In this document: positions 46,389 through 58,069 of the stretch, in pieces | How positions within the stretch are numbered: the first letter of the stretch is position 1 | Layout of the letters: every line of letters begins with the position of its first letter | Source of the DNA: Climacium dendroides | Lineage: Eukaryota; Streptophyta; Bryopsida; Hypnales; Climaciaceae | Length of the DNA: 64,000 bases | Reading direction: 5' to 3' | Assembly (NCBI GenBank): GCA_950106755.1 | Contig: OX467092.1 | Coordinates: 10,664,001 to 10,728,000, forward strand | Position numbers and translations under genes: made by a program | The notes under the pieces: generated by a model | What the model was told of the DNA's origin: nothing | The model's input: the letters and a program-made list of their open reading frames with translations, nothing else | Database searches by the model: none

Positions 46389-46418
46389 TAAATTTAGGGT
46401 TTAGGGTTTAGGGTTTTG
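46389..46418 (+). promoter_or_regulatory. telo-box array in FCF2 promoter
   Basis: About three and a half units of TTTAGGG stand immediately before the GC-rich leader region of FCF2. Telo-boxes of this kind are common in promoters of plant ribosome and translation genes, fitting FCF2's role in rRNA processing. Further single AATTAGGGTTT words follow at 46873 and 47482. Confidence 0.7.
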
Positions 46419-46890
46419 GCGCATTTGCTCCAAACGGAATCCGTCTACCAAATACAGCTTGTTTCCCTACTTGCGCATCATCGGCCTCGTACGCTCCTCG
46501 CGACACCTCCGTTGCGACACTAGCCCCAACTTCCTTCGTGCTCTTCAAGCTGAGCTTCGTCACTTCCCAACGCGACCATTCCCTTCCGTCCGATTCCGAA
46601 AATTTCTGAGGTTCGCCACTTCCTGCTTCCCCTTCTCCCACCGTTGCATCAAACATTTTCTTGCGGATTCCTGTCTGCCGTTCGTCTTTTCGGTGCGTGG
46701 TCAGTACTGCAGTACTGAGACCCCTGGTTCACACTTCTTTTAAGATCTTATCGACTTTGGGAACCAAATTTGAGTCGCTCTGGTCCGTGGCTTCTTGGGC
46801 AAAGAATCAGGATTTCAAGGGATTGCGGGGTGCTGTGTGTGCTTGTCGTGGATTTGCAATTTGCACAAAGAATTAGGGTTTCAAGGTTTA
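46415..46890 (+). promoter_or_regulatory. promoter/leader shared with the 212-aa gene, copy 2
   Basis: This plus-strand region upstream of FCF2 corresponds block by block to the minus strand of 37300-36845. The best-matching part is about 46530-46765 (CCAACTTCCTTCGTGCTCTT through TTTGGGAACCAAATTTGAG). It ends about 300 bp before the FCF2 ATG. The intervening part (46890-47193) includes AATTAGGGTTTCAAGG and may contain a 5' UTR intron. Open frames within are not genes. Confidence 0.8.
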
Positions 46891-47193
46891 GGGTTTGACG
46901 ATTGGAGTAGACACCTACGCCGTCTTCCTGGGACGCTGAGATATGCTGTTCACTTTCACGCTGTGACTGAAGTCTGCAGTCTCTGGAATTTTACCTCGGA
47001 GTCACTGAGCCACTGTTTGGGATTTCTGTTTCGTGTGTCGGTAATAGTGAGATCAATTGTTGCAATTTAACAGTCCTTCTCTTGGGTGTGCCAGGGTTTT
47101 CTCGGGCTTTGGTGGTGCTAGGCTTTTAAGCCCGAAAGCAGCGGACATGTATAGAGACGTGGTGGTGGCTGACGAGTAGAAAGAGCTAGAACG

Positions 47194-48977
47194 ATGGCCG
47201 AATTTGATTTGTCTCTCTCTGGAGGCTCCAGTGTGAAGGATCTCAACTTTGTTTGGGCTCCTGAGACGGGTCTGCCGAAGATCCAAAGTGCGAAGTCCGA
47301 ATTCGGGGTTTTGGCAAAGTATAAACCCCAGGACGTACTGCAAGTAAACAATTTGGTAGATGGTCTGTACGTGCCTCCTTTGGATGAGAAGAAGCAACGG
47401 AAGCTGGCCCAGAAGAATGTCAAAGAAAGCGCTGGAAAAAACTGGTATGATTAAATTCAAGCGACCTTGACTTGCATCGAATTAGGGTTTTATGTTTAGG
47501 GTATAATGCTGATTCTTGTATCGTTTTGCTTATCTGACGCTTGCAAATTCTGTGTGTTTACAGGTTCAATATGCCAGCCCCTACAATTACACCAGAAGTG
47601 AAGCGCGATTTGCAGCTCTTAAAAGTATGTTCTTCTTTCTTTTGAAGTGTTCTACATCATGGTGTAGCAGTAGTAGTTTAGGATTTCGGGTTCCGGAAGT
47701 AGATTCTAGTTTGCAATACCTAGTCCGTTAAGTTGCACAAAGCCACTTGGAACTTTTCCTGCTTAATTATCCCATTCTATTTGCAGTATCATATCCATTG
47801 CGCCTCTAGCATGGTCATTGATTCTAGATGGGATAGACGGGCGTCCACCTCCTGTCTCAATATCTTTAAGCGTCATTTTGAGCAAGAATCGCACACTTTT
47901 CAAAACTACTAGCACTTCAATAAATTCAAACATAGGATTTGGAAGTAAGGGCATATGAAGTTGATTTTCATATTCAGCACGTGGGGTTTAGGGTTTATGT
48001 ATCAATGTTTAGTTAGCGGAGAGGTTATACTTCTAGAAGCATATTTCTGAAAGTGTTCTTGCTGTTGTGATCATTTTTAGTAGGCGGATCTGGAGAGTTT
48101 ATTAATCTCTTAAAATCTGGATTGTGATTTATTTTGCAGCTCAGGAATGTTGTTGATCCTAAACAACATTACAAGACCAACGACACTAAGGGCGTGCCTA
48201 AGTTCTTTCAGGTAAAGATTGCAGTGCTTCTCATGTAGCTGTGGTTTTGAGCGGTAGTTTCACAATTTGCACTACGATTATGTTCCTTGTAATGTGATTA
48301 ACATGTTCTTCATTTCAAACCCTTGTTTCTATCGTTTAATTAGAGATGAATGGATTCTAGTGGAAGGTCATGAATCTAGTCTTTATAGAGTTACTTGTTG
48401 GTTTGTTAGCTCTCTTTTAGTGATTGTTTGTATAACTCTTGAATGTATGACGATGCCTTTGTGGTTTTGCAGTAGAAGCTACACCATATATTATTCTTTC
48501 TAGATGGAACTGATGTTTTGATTCGTTTTGACTTGCAGGTTGGAAGATACATTGAAGGACCAACCGAGTTTTATTCTAGCAGGTTGACAAAGAAAGAGCG
48601 TAAGGAGACATTCGCAGATGAGCTGCTTTCAAATTCGCAGCTCAAATCCTACAGGTGTGATATCTGGATCATCACAATGGGTTCTGTTTTGCACAATCTA
48701 TCTTTCGTGTTGGTTTCTTCGAAAGGCTACCATTATGTGAGGTTATTGGAGCTGGCGAAAATATAAAATATTTAGAGGTGGATTTCCGTTGAACTAGATT
48801 GGTGACTGTTCTGATTTTTCTGAAATCTCTTTGAATGTAGTAGATAATTTACAGCTTTTGGTTTGTCATGGCAGGAAACGTAAGTACACGGAGATTCAAG
48901 AACAGAAACAACAAGGTGGCAAGAAGTCTTATAAGCAGAAGAAAAATCGACAAAAACCTTCCTTTGCTAAGGATTAA
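47194..48977 (+). CDS. FCF2: FCF2-family pre-rRNA processing factor
   Basis: Fcf2 proteins (yeast Fcf2, animal TdIF2 C-terminus) act in the nucleolus in early pre-18S rRNA cleavage. I assign five exons (47194-47444, 47564-47624, 48140-48211, 48539-48654, 48875-48977). All have GT/AG borders and an exact frame, 603 nt, giving 200 aa. The N-terminal 75 residues are variable. The core Fcf2 domain begins NWFNMPAPTITPEVKRDLQL across the exon 1/2 junction, continues LRNVVDPKQHYK and FFQVGRYIEGPTEFYSSRL, then TKKERKETFADELLSN. The C-terminus is a Lys/Arg-rich tail (YTEIQEQKQQGGKKSYKQKK), typical of nucleolar RNA-associated proteins. The start is the first ATG of the frame, in good context (AACGATGGC). 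The promoter has telo-boxes and is shared with the gene at 35-37 kb. It converges with the L1 gene, with 0.9 kb between stops. Confidence 0.95.
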
Positions 48978-49898
48978 GCTTGCTCGCCTTAGGAAGACCT
49001 TTTGTGAAAGCTGTTTGTTGTTCCAATTCTTTAAGTAAAGCCGTTTCTTCATAGCCCATAGCCATACCTACGGGGGTTATGTATCAAAGATTACTAATTG
49101 AGACTCACATTTGTGAAGCTAAGCTTAGTCCGTATGCAAATAAGCTGAAGGAATCACAAATTACCCAAAAGGATTGCGTCGGTTATCGAGGTGAGTTGCT
49201 CACACGCGTCGATGGACGAGAATAGTGGAATGTAAAATATTGATTTCTCAACAAATTCTATAATGTGTAATATTTTGGTTGCAATTTCTAAAGACAAGAA
49301 GTCATAAAAAAGAAGCTTGATAAGGTATTGTTGTTGAGCTTACATAGGAAATCATAGAACTCATAATTTATTGTGTTACATATGTTTACCGATTAGTTCA
49401 AGATCCCACATGGTCACATGTTTTGAACCTAGAAAACATGTACGGTATTTCATGTGCAAGATGATTGGGATGCTTCTTGTAAGCTGAATGAGTCACAAAC
49501 CCTCAGAAGAATTATTCTCTGTGCTACTGGATCATTCACACTTGAAATTAGGACACTCAAGATGTTGTTTCAACAGGGACAAAATTAAGAACTGGAGTAT
49601 GAACACAACAGTATGAACACAATTAGCAATACAATGTGCACTTCCTCCGACTCACTGCACAAGGGAAGCATTTCCTTCTCAAAACAAATGGTTGGTGTTG
49701 CCCAAGAAGACACGACCTTTAATCCTATTTCTACACAAAGATTTGAGGTGCAGCAATTGCTGAGAGTACAACCTCCAGTTGGGAAGTAATGCCCATGTAT
49801 CACGGGCAGAAGCACAAAATTTTCACTGTTCACATTTTCTACCACCTAGAGCGTAATGTGAAAAACTGAGTGTAGACTAAGGAATGGATCTACTGTAT
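48978..49898. other. convergent intergenic region
   Basis: This lies between the FCF2 stop and the L1 stop and should hold both 3' UTRs. No gene is supported. The minus-strand open frame at 49585-49845 has no recognised domain. Confidence 0.5.
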
Positions 49899-52800
49899 CT
49901 ATTTTTGCTGAATCTTGTAGTCCCTCAACTCGGAAACGTTAATGCGGATGGAAGGGCCCATAGTTGAGCAAATGTGAGCTGACTTCCAGTACACACCCTT
50001 GGCTCCCGAGGGCTTGTTTGAATCCACAGAATTCTGCAACAGTGAGGAAACAAAATTAGTAAAGAAAATAATGAATATTCACAACTTGGGCACTATGACT
50101 CGAGAAAAAGTAAACTTTGGTATTTACTGCTTCAGCTACTAACACAGAAAAAATGACGGGTGGTGACCACAAGATGTCAGGCCTGCTTGAAGAATAATGA
50201 GCTCATTAACCCCTAAGTGCTCCAATGGCCAAAAGTGACTGTTTCTATATCAATAGGAGTTGCAAAAAAATTGTTTAGAAAGCTTTGAGGTAAAAAAAAT
50301 GTACCAATAAAAGAAAAAATCATACCCTACAGTTTGGTATTGACTAATGACTTGCAAAGTAAACTTCCTACTTGTAGACTGGGCACTCAGGGATCAAAAA
50401 ACTATTCATGAAACAAGGAAAGTTCAGGTCAACATAAACAGGTAAATAATGTAGGTTTAGATAGAAAAATTACCGCAACAGATACTAGATTTGCCAAGAG
50501 ATCGTCCCCTGAAAAGTCAGACTTTCCGAATAGTACATGGACGATACCAGTTTTGTCTGCTCTGTACTCCACCTTTCCTGCCTTAAATTCTCCGATAGCC
50601 TGTAGAGAGAATCCAGATGCATCTTAGTGATTTCCATACACTTCACAATCAACGTTTCAACTACAGCATCAACAGAATAATTATCTGTCATTCTACCATG
50701 AACTTCGCAAAGTAAAAGAAACCTGTCATTTATGAAAATACTAATAAGAAAATGTAATAACCGCTCGTCTCAACGATCATAACAGCCTACATTGGAAAAT
50801 GGGTTCAGGAGCATACATTTGTAACGTCAGTGGTCACTGTGCCTGCCTTCGGGTTAGGCATCAAACCTCTAGGACCCAAAAGTCTTCCAAGCTTAGCAAC
50901 CTGTTATAACACAGCCAGCTTTAGGTACTTGGTTTCCTTCACATATGAGTAAACATGAAAATTTTGAACATGTAAACATCTAAAATCTGAGTCAAAAATT
51001 TCAGAAGAAGAAATTGACCTTGGGCATCATGTCCGGAGTAGCAATAAGCTTGTCGAAGTCCATAAAGCCTCCAGAAATCTCTTCGATCAAATCGTCAGCT
51101 CCTACAAAGTCAGCACCGGCATTTTTGGCCTCCTGTTGCTTCTCACCTGTCACAGGAAAACATCGTTAAGATAATATTCTTTCTGATTAACCTAGAGCTT
51201 TGGATCTCTGACGCTTATTTACCTACTTATTGCTTATGAAATGTCCAGAATTATCATAACCCTAAAGGGTTTAGAAATGGATTAGAAATGATCAATTCGA
51301 TTGGTTTAATTTGTAAAAACATAACTCAGATAGGGTCAAACTATAGACCACTAGAATCAATGAAGAACATTGCGCGTATCAGTCAAAAAAGAAGTAAAAT
51401 GGAGGAAATAAAGTCCCCACATGTACCACTCAAAGTGCTAAGAAAATCATGAAGCCCAATTGAAGGGAAAACTTAACTACCGGTGCTTTTAAATGTTCTA
51501 GTGACACTAGGACATAGTGATATCAATTGAGATAAGATCACTCACCCTGAGTAAGGACAGCAACCCTAATTGTTTGTCCTGTTCCCTTTGGCAAAGACAC
51601 CTGCAATATCATCACTTGGATTCAGGACCGAAGGTTCTCAAAATTGCAGCGAGTCTACCTTCAGAAGAAGACAGAAACTAAAACTGGAGGAACAGATCAA
51701 TCGACATCAAAACGATAACAGTGAGGTAAATCAGGTTAATAATTAGCTTACTGTAGCACGCAGCTGCTGATCTGTGTATTTAGGGTCGATGTTAAGGCGG
51801 AAATGGGCCTCCACAGTTTCAACAAATTTGACGCTGGCTGTATCCTTCAACAGCCGAACTGCAGTATCAGGGTCATACTCCTTTTTCTTTTCCCTCAGCT
51901 TCTGAATCTCCAGGTATCGCTTGGACCTTGTCTGCCAACCCAAAGTAGATCATAATATCAGGAAAACCCATTAAAAATAACCCGAAATAGTCTTGAGCTT
52001 GTCCACAAACTGCTCCATACTATGATCCTACAATGAAACATCAATCAAGCTAGGGATCTGCTGACATGTGCTCCCCAGGGTAATGCCATTTGAGCCAAAT
52101 CGTGAATCCCAATTGTAAGGTAGTGAATCCTTTCTTGTGGAAGACCTTTCACTGTGGGACATGAATAGGGCATAAGTGAAGTAAACGTTACTGACAAGTA
52201 CATCTTTAGAATTTAATGAATTCGACAATGTTTACAAGTAGAAGACAATGTCCAAAAAAGTCGAAGCATACCCATAGTTCTCCTCACCATATGACCAAAA
52301 CTTTGAAATTTCATACCTTATTCATGCAATACCCAATTAATAAAAGAACTTTCCCAAAACAGCTAAAAATTCCACGGGAACGATTGACAACTTGCAGCTT
52401 GGTTCCCATATTCTACATTGCGAGAGTCTGTCGTAACACACATATTCATACCCCATGCTAACATGCGCAAGGGGTTGGACGCACATTCATACCCATTGAA
52501 TCTGACCACCTGGAATCCCAACTTTTCACGATGACATTGTTCAAATTTGAGAAAACCGTGCTACATTCGATGATAATGTGGCAGGTGTGCAGTGCCGAAT
52601 GTCATTTAAGAGAATGCCATAATCAACAGCTTCAAGTGCCTATTCCGTCCTGGTTCCCTATTTTTATCACGAGCTGATTATTATTTTTTCACCTAATCAG
52701 AACCTTGACACATAGGCACCAACAGAACCACATTACGACCCCAATTCCAATTCCAAATCCAAATCCAAAACGAGAGAGACATTGTAGAGCAGGTAAAAAT

Positions 52801-53367
52801 AAAGAGGACCACCTGCAACCAGCTACCATATCCAATTTCAAAGCCTAATCCGTCCTCCACACAGAAAACACCACAATTAAGAAACACAAACACCGAAATG
52901 AAACAAAAATCTCCATTAGGTCTTAACTCCTCCAAATCCAAGCAAAAAACCCCACCACATATGCAAAAATTGAAGCACATTGCGAGCACACTTCGGCACC
53001 AATTCCAAGGTCCTAAGCAAATGAAACCACTCACCCTGTCACTCTTCAAGGGTAAAGCCGCCTTGCCCGTCTTGGGCTTCACCGTCTTCACGGGGGCCTC
53101 CGCCACACTCCCTTCCTCATCCGCCTCCCCCAAAACCTCCGACTCGAAAAGCTCCGCCACTGCACAGACTCTCGCCCTGGCATTTCCGACTTCCTTCTTC
53201 ACGTCCCGCCAGGTTCTTGCGCTTCCGCTCACCTGCAATCCTTTAGCGCGTAGCCCATTCCAGCTCGAGCTTGTTGACGCAGTGGTGGCGGAGCTTTTGT
53301 ATGATGAGGATGCAATGGTGAGGGAGGAAAATTCCAGCAGCATGGAGGGCGCTGCGGAAGTGGCCAT
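49899..53367 (-). CDS. PRPL1: chloroplast 50S ribosomal protein L1
   Basis: L1 binds 23S rRNA at the mobile L1 stalk of the plastid ribosome near the E site. I assign seven exons (53367-53035, 51931-51752, 51600-51546, 51146-51019, 50900-50817, 50599-50474, 50033-49899). All have GT/AG borders and continuous frame, giving 346 aa. Residues 1 to about 75 are rich in Ser, Thr and Ala and few acids, as in a chloroplast transit peptide ([13 protein letters not shown]). The mature protein has [82 protein letters not shown] (the family signature), [19 protein letters not shown] and [14 protein letters not shown]. It looks intact. Intron 1 is long (1.1 kb) and intron 6 carries a small MITE. A short upstream ATG frame lies in the leader near 53490. 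Confidence 0.95.
50210..50392. mobile_element. small TTAA-MITE in L1 intron 6
   Basis: The left end is TTAA-CCCCTAAGTGC (TTAA at 50206-50209). The right end is GGGCACTCAGGG followed by ATCA, a decayed TTAA. About 183 bp, non-coding, within the intron between the last two L1 exons. Its ends match the general TTAA-CCCYTAAG pattern of families A-D while its interior is different. Confidence 0.6.
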
Positions 53368-53579
53368 TCTGGAAGGAATTGCAATTGCGCGGATTGCGAG
53401 TTGGAAATGGCGTGGATTGCGAGGTGGCGTGGAGCGAGAAGCTCAAGCGAGGAGAGAGGGAGCATGGCCAGGGAAACAGATAGTATTGGAGGCGAAGGGC
53501 GAGAGAGATGGATACGTATTCTATCCGTATAATACTGAGTATGCGTACATGATCGATCGGAGACGTGTCCCAAGGTAAC

Positions 53580-54600
53580 TACTATTATCTTACTACTTAT
53601 CTTACTATTCCCAATCAATTCCTCCCCATATTTGTCCCAAGGTAACTACTAAGTACACCTAAGGTAGAAACACATATTCAAAATTTGCAGATTTTGAGGG
53701 TTGGGATAGAATAGAATGATGTGCGCTTGTTAGGAAATGATATAGGAAACCAACAAAATTAGTTTCATATTTTTTCGAGCTTGTATGAATATAATACAAA
53801 TTTGTGAAAAGATGTACCTACTACAGACAATAGACTACCATGAAAGTGGAGACGGAAACACCCAAAAGCGACAAACCCTAAGTTTGTATTAGTACGGGCA
53901 TTTTATTGGCCAATACAAAACTTGGCCCCATCGCTATGATACATTCATGGAAATTCACCTATTAGCATTGGGTCTACATGCACTTTAGTTTAGGACTTGT
54001 TTTAGGTATCTATAGATGACTTGTGTTATATTTGGGTGCATGTACTTTAATACCAACCCCTTTCTAAACCCCACATGTGCAAATTCTTGCCTAAAATATA
54101 CTTTCACTATTCATGAGGGTTTAGTGTCGGTTTTAGAATGACCTATTTTCAATACTTTAAAAATTTATAGTTTATTCATACGGTGTTCAAAAAATGCATT
54201 TTAAGATAATTCAAAATCGCTTTCGACTACCAATGATACCTTACAAAAATCTTTTTAATATAATAATAGATTTGTGTTGAATTACTAATTCTATTGGTTT
54301 TAGGAAATACTTATCTTATTTTTGTAGTGTGTGTTATGAATTGAACTTATATACAATTAACACTTTTTACAAGGAAGGAATCTTTGAACTTATATACAAT
54401 TAACCACTTTTTACAAGGAAGGAATTTTTACCCATTTTATGTATAGTGGTAGTATTTTTGTTGAAGAATTTTTGCAAATATTGTGAGGATAAAAAAAAAA
54501 TTCCTTATAAAAAATAATAATTATATGTAAGATTATTTTGTAATACATACTAATTGGACAAATTAATATAGTCTCAAGAGTGTATGTAATACTAATTTAT
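53580..54600. other. gene-free AT-rich region upstream of L1
   Basis: No gene is supported. A small direct duplication of TGAACTTATATACAATTAA and CTTTTTACAAGGAAGGAA occurs at about 54344-54424. The L1 leader and promoter should lie between 53368 and about 53600. Confidence 0.4.
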
Positions 54601-54603
54601 CAA

Positions 54604-54718
54604 AGTCATACTATTTTGAATTAGTACAAGTTGGAATATTACTATAGTGCAACAATTTTTGCAAAAATGAAATTTTGTAGTAATATTCCAACTTGCACTA
54701 ATTCAAAATAGTATTACT
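54604..54718. repeat. 115-bp hairpin with 41-bp arms
   Basis: Left arm AGTCATACTATTTTGAATTA onward and right arm ending TAATTCAAAATAGTATTACT are complementary over about 41 bp with three mismatches. The loop, of about 32 bp, itself contains GCAACAATTTTTGCAAAAAT. It is probably a tiny foldback MITE. Confidence 0.8.
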
Positions 54719-54899
54719 ACAAAATTGTTGAAGTTCTAAATTATGTTTCATTCCAATAGCATTTGTCTTTGGGTCAAAAGTTGCAAACGAGTTTGTGTAA
54801 AAGATATGTTGTTCATAACATTTTTTTCTCTTTTAGGATTAGAGATCTATTTCTTCAAGGTCTCACTTTATAGTTACAAGTCAACAAGATTACAAAGTG

Positions 54900-55985
54900 C
54901 AAAAACTTTAGAAATTATTTTTTCGCATGTCTAATTATAGGATCTTACACTAGAATAATATAAGAATGTATAGAAGAAATTTGAAAACTTAGACCACGTG
55001 GATTGCAAGACATTTGAATTTTAAGTAAATAAATATATTTTTTATGCACCTTATTTGACTAGATTTTAAGACTTTGAATCTTCTTAGCATAAAATTTTTG
55101 TACTACACCTTTTGAGTTTTAAATCTTTTATGTTGAAGAATTTGAGTTTAAAGTCTAGTAAAATATTCTTTTTAAAACACACTTGATTTTCATTCTCTAC
55201 AAAATTATTAAGTAAAAGTAGATACAAGATTGAAGGAAAAACTAAATTGTCAATAGCTCTAAGATGGAATTGAAAGTTACTACTTCCAACAGTGAGATTG
55301 TTCTAGCATTAAAAAAAAATTTAGGTCTCAAAGAAGTTGTAAGGTTTGCACTTACATGGTGCATTTATAGGAATTTTTTTTAATTTTTTAATTTTTTCAA
55401 ATTTGATGTGTCGCTATTGTATCAAGTCAATGCCACGTTAGATTGGATATTTTTGAAATATTTTTTATTTTTGAAATATAAAAAAAAATTAATTTTTTGT
55501 ATTTGCACCACTAGGGTACCCAAAAATAAAAGACAAGCAACCTTTTCAAGACTGAATTTTTCCTAATGCAAATTAACCAAATCCTATTGAATTTCTTTTT
55601 TTGAAAAATTGAGAAATTTACATTCAAATATTAATCCTACAAGTTGTTTTTTTCATTAAAAAAATTGCTTAGATTGCCCCCAAACAAGATTGTCCTTAAC
55701 TTTCTCATCACTAATCCAAATAGATTAAATCAAATCTTTCCATATAAACAAAATCTTTTCTATAAGAAATAAAAATTTTAAAATTTAGTTTCAATTTTCT
55801 TTGATTTTTTTTGATTGCCTAACAAACTTTTTTGGGCTTTAAGTGGCATAACTTTTGCTTTTGTGCATCGATTGAAATAAAAATTTATCCCCCAAAAAGT
55901 TTTGTATTTTCCTATCTTCAAAAAAAGTTTCAAAAAATCACAACAAAAATTGAGGTTGTAGGAATTTACCTTAAATCTGTTTTAT
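54900..55985 (-). mobile_element. TTAA-MITE family C interrupted by family F
   Basis: Reverse-orientation family C sequence on both sides (GACTTTGAATCTTCTTAGC and CACACTTGATTTTCATTCTC at the left; CTAATCCAAATAGATTAAAT, TGCATCGATTGAAATAAAAA and TTTCAAAAAATCACAAC at the right) is split by the family F element at about 55302-55560. This orders the insertions: C first, F later. Confidence 0.65.
55302..55560 (+). mobile_element. MITE family F, uninterrupted copy
   Basis: The ends are GCATTAAAAAAAAATTTAGG and GAATTTTTCCTAATGC. The interior has TTGTATTTGCACCACTAGGG then CCAAAAATAAAA. It is intact at the point where the 44441 copy carries a nested hAT-like MITE. Confidence 0.75.
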
Positions 55986-56689
55986 CTTGTGAGGGAACAA
56001 TGGGAGACAATAGGGAAAGATTCATGTTATGTAGATGTTAAAAAAAATTCTAAGACCTTTTGCATTATTTCTATGAATGTTTCTACAACCATGGTTTTTG
56101 GGTGCAATTGCACTCTAAATAAACCATACAAACTATAGTAATTATGTGAGGATGCAATAAAATATATTTCTCAGATTTACTACAATTCATTAGTTTTAAC
56201 TTCCATGAAAGTTGCAAAGTAACTTATAGCCTCCTATGACATACAGTAATTGCCAAAACTCAATACAAAATAGCTTAGGTTACCTTTAATCATTCATATT
56301 TTATAATTTATTGCATTTAATGCCAAATCAGTTGACAGCTCAAGTATACATTCAAGTAAATGATGTGGCTACCAAATTATAAGTCCAGCAATGCAAAATA
56401 ATTTGAGAAAGATAAAAATAAATTAGCTCTAAAACTCAATTATGTTTACACTTGGATTATGCAATGAATGCTACAAATTTGACATGCACAAGTGGTTTTC
56501 TAGGTTTGATTTTTTGGATAGGCATGTTCTTGGCCTTCACATTTATAATTGTGTCCCTATTCAATGCACATCATGTATGCAAATTGAGCAAAATGGTTTC
56601 ATTAAGGTCTCTCGAAGAAGGGTGAAAGTACTAGAAATGTTGCTAGAGACTTACAAATATCCCAAAGTTGGGTTGTACAATCTCAATCA

Positions 56690-57463
56690 TCATCATGAAA
56701 CAAAAATCAACCGATTTTGCTTTGATGGTCATAGTTGGTGTTGGTTTCGTGATGGGCAAAGTAGAAGTGCTCACTATAAGAAAACCTTGTTTTAGGTGAT
56801 GAATTAACATCAAAAGGAACGAATTTTAGGTGACATCCAAGTTGATATCATAAAAACAAAACCATGTTTTTATGTCAACAATGATGTCCATTGATGTTAT
56901 ATTGAACATCCTTGTTGACATAAAAACATGGTATGTTTTTTCCAATGTCACCTAAAATCCGTTCCTTTTGACATCAATAAATTTTGATTTCTTATAGTGG
57001 CTAGAATGGTGCAACAACTGTCAAGTTTGGAAGTGGGGGACTGATGATGTGTAGGATTGAGGGAAGAATGGATCAATACATATATAGAAAGATTTTAGAG
57101 CAAGAACTAATTCATACACTACATGCATACAATTTAGATCCTGCCAATTTGATTTTTCAACAAGATAATGACTCAAAACATACATCCAAGAGTGTGCACT
57201 GTTGGCTAAATTCGCAAGAATTCATTCTTTTGAAGTGTTCGGCACAATCTCTAGACTTGAATCTAATCGAACACTTGTGGACTACTTTAAAACATCAACT
57301 AAACCAATATGAGAGACCTCCCAAAGGAATGTTAGAATTGTGGGAGCGTATTGAGGATTGTTGGGCTTCAATTACTCCCAATGAGTGTAAGAACTTGTAT
57401 AGAAGCATGCCTAAGCACATTGTAGCTATCATAGTTGCTAAGGGTAGGTGGACAAATTTTTAA
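56690..57463 (+). pseudogene. Tc1/mariner (DD34E) transposase, broken
   Basis: The DNA-cutting enzyme of a cut-and-paste transposon. The left fragment (about 56697-56771) reads ETKINRFCFDGHSWCW, matching the Tc1 block after the first catalytic Asp. The right fragment (57005-57463) reads TVKFGSGGLMM, then FQQDNDSKH, then LDLNLIEHLW, and ends KGRWTNF before a stop. The Asp of QQD and the Glu of NLIE are separated by exactly 34 residues, the DD34E signature of the Tc1 branch. Between the fragments a 228-bp MITE plus a 3-bp duplication is inserted. The insertion is 231 bp, a multiple of three, but it carries a stop codon. Even without it the two fragments are in different frames, so the gene was or became broken by a frameshift as well. 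The N-terminal DNA-binding part is not recognisable upstream. Confidence 0.85.
56772..56999. mobile_element. CACTA-type MITE inside the transposase
   Basis: A 228-bp element with ends CACTATAAGAAAACC and TTTCTTATAGTG, flanked by the 3-bp direct repeat GCT (56769-56771 and 57000-57002). CACTAYAAGAAA ends plus a 3-bp duplication are the hallmark of plant CACTA (En/Spm) elements. The arms are long inverted repeats (CATCAAAAGGAACG and AATTTTAGGTGACAT mirrored), with the centre near 56880. No coding capacity. Confidence 0.92.
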
Positions 57464-58069
57464 CTTTGTTCCAACTAGTGTGAGCAAAATTGAGTTTTGG
57501 ACTGAACTTCACTTTCCTTTATTTTTACATGCATACTTGTGTGTAATAGACCTCAATCCCCATGGAAGTATGATTGCAATGGTAATCCTGTGCAATTTAT
57601 GGTTTCATTTTTGGTGCATCCAATTTCCCTACACTGTTGGTTGAATTTCAGTATGCTGTGTTCGTACTTAGTTTTGGCAGTCACTGTAATTGCTGTGAGC
57701 GACAATTTTTTTTCACCCACTGCAATTGCACACCCAAAGTATAACCAATTCATGTTAGAAATATGCGAACCCTACCCCCCACCCCCGAAAGCTCGGTTCT
57801 TCCAGAGAGGTTAGTGAATTGGTGCATTTTTTGGACCATGCTGTAGGATGAAATTGCTTTACATCAAGGTATCCATATTCAACAAACCAGATTAATTGTC
57901 TAAGAAGTTCTTAGAATGTAACAAAAGGCCGGTAGATGAGCACCAGCATTCACAGAAACACCACTCAGAATACTTCCACAATTCCGACACAGATAATAAC
58001 AATAGCTCACGAAAAAATCACACAATTATTTTCATTCGAAAGTATGACCCCCTCTTTGAAACTTGTGTT

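Larger units (their letters stand above)
56098..57739 (+). mobile_element. Tc1/mariner element, decayed
   Basis: Possible terminal inverted repeats are TTTGGGTGCAATTGCACT at about 56096-56112 and TGCAATTGCACACCCAAAG at 57721-57739, differing by a 2-base gap. Subtracting the nested 231 bp leaves about 1.4 kb, the usual size of a Tc1/mariner element. Flanking TA duplications are not obvious, so the boundaries are tentative. It contains the transposase pseudogene described separately. Confidence 0.5.

Noticed and set aside
52693..53034. Extension of L1 exon 1 into a long hydrophobic open frame
   Set aside because: A CAGG|GTGAGT donor ends the exon at 53035 and exon 2 resumes conserved L1 sequence; the extension is readthrough into intron 1.
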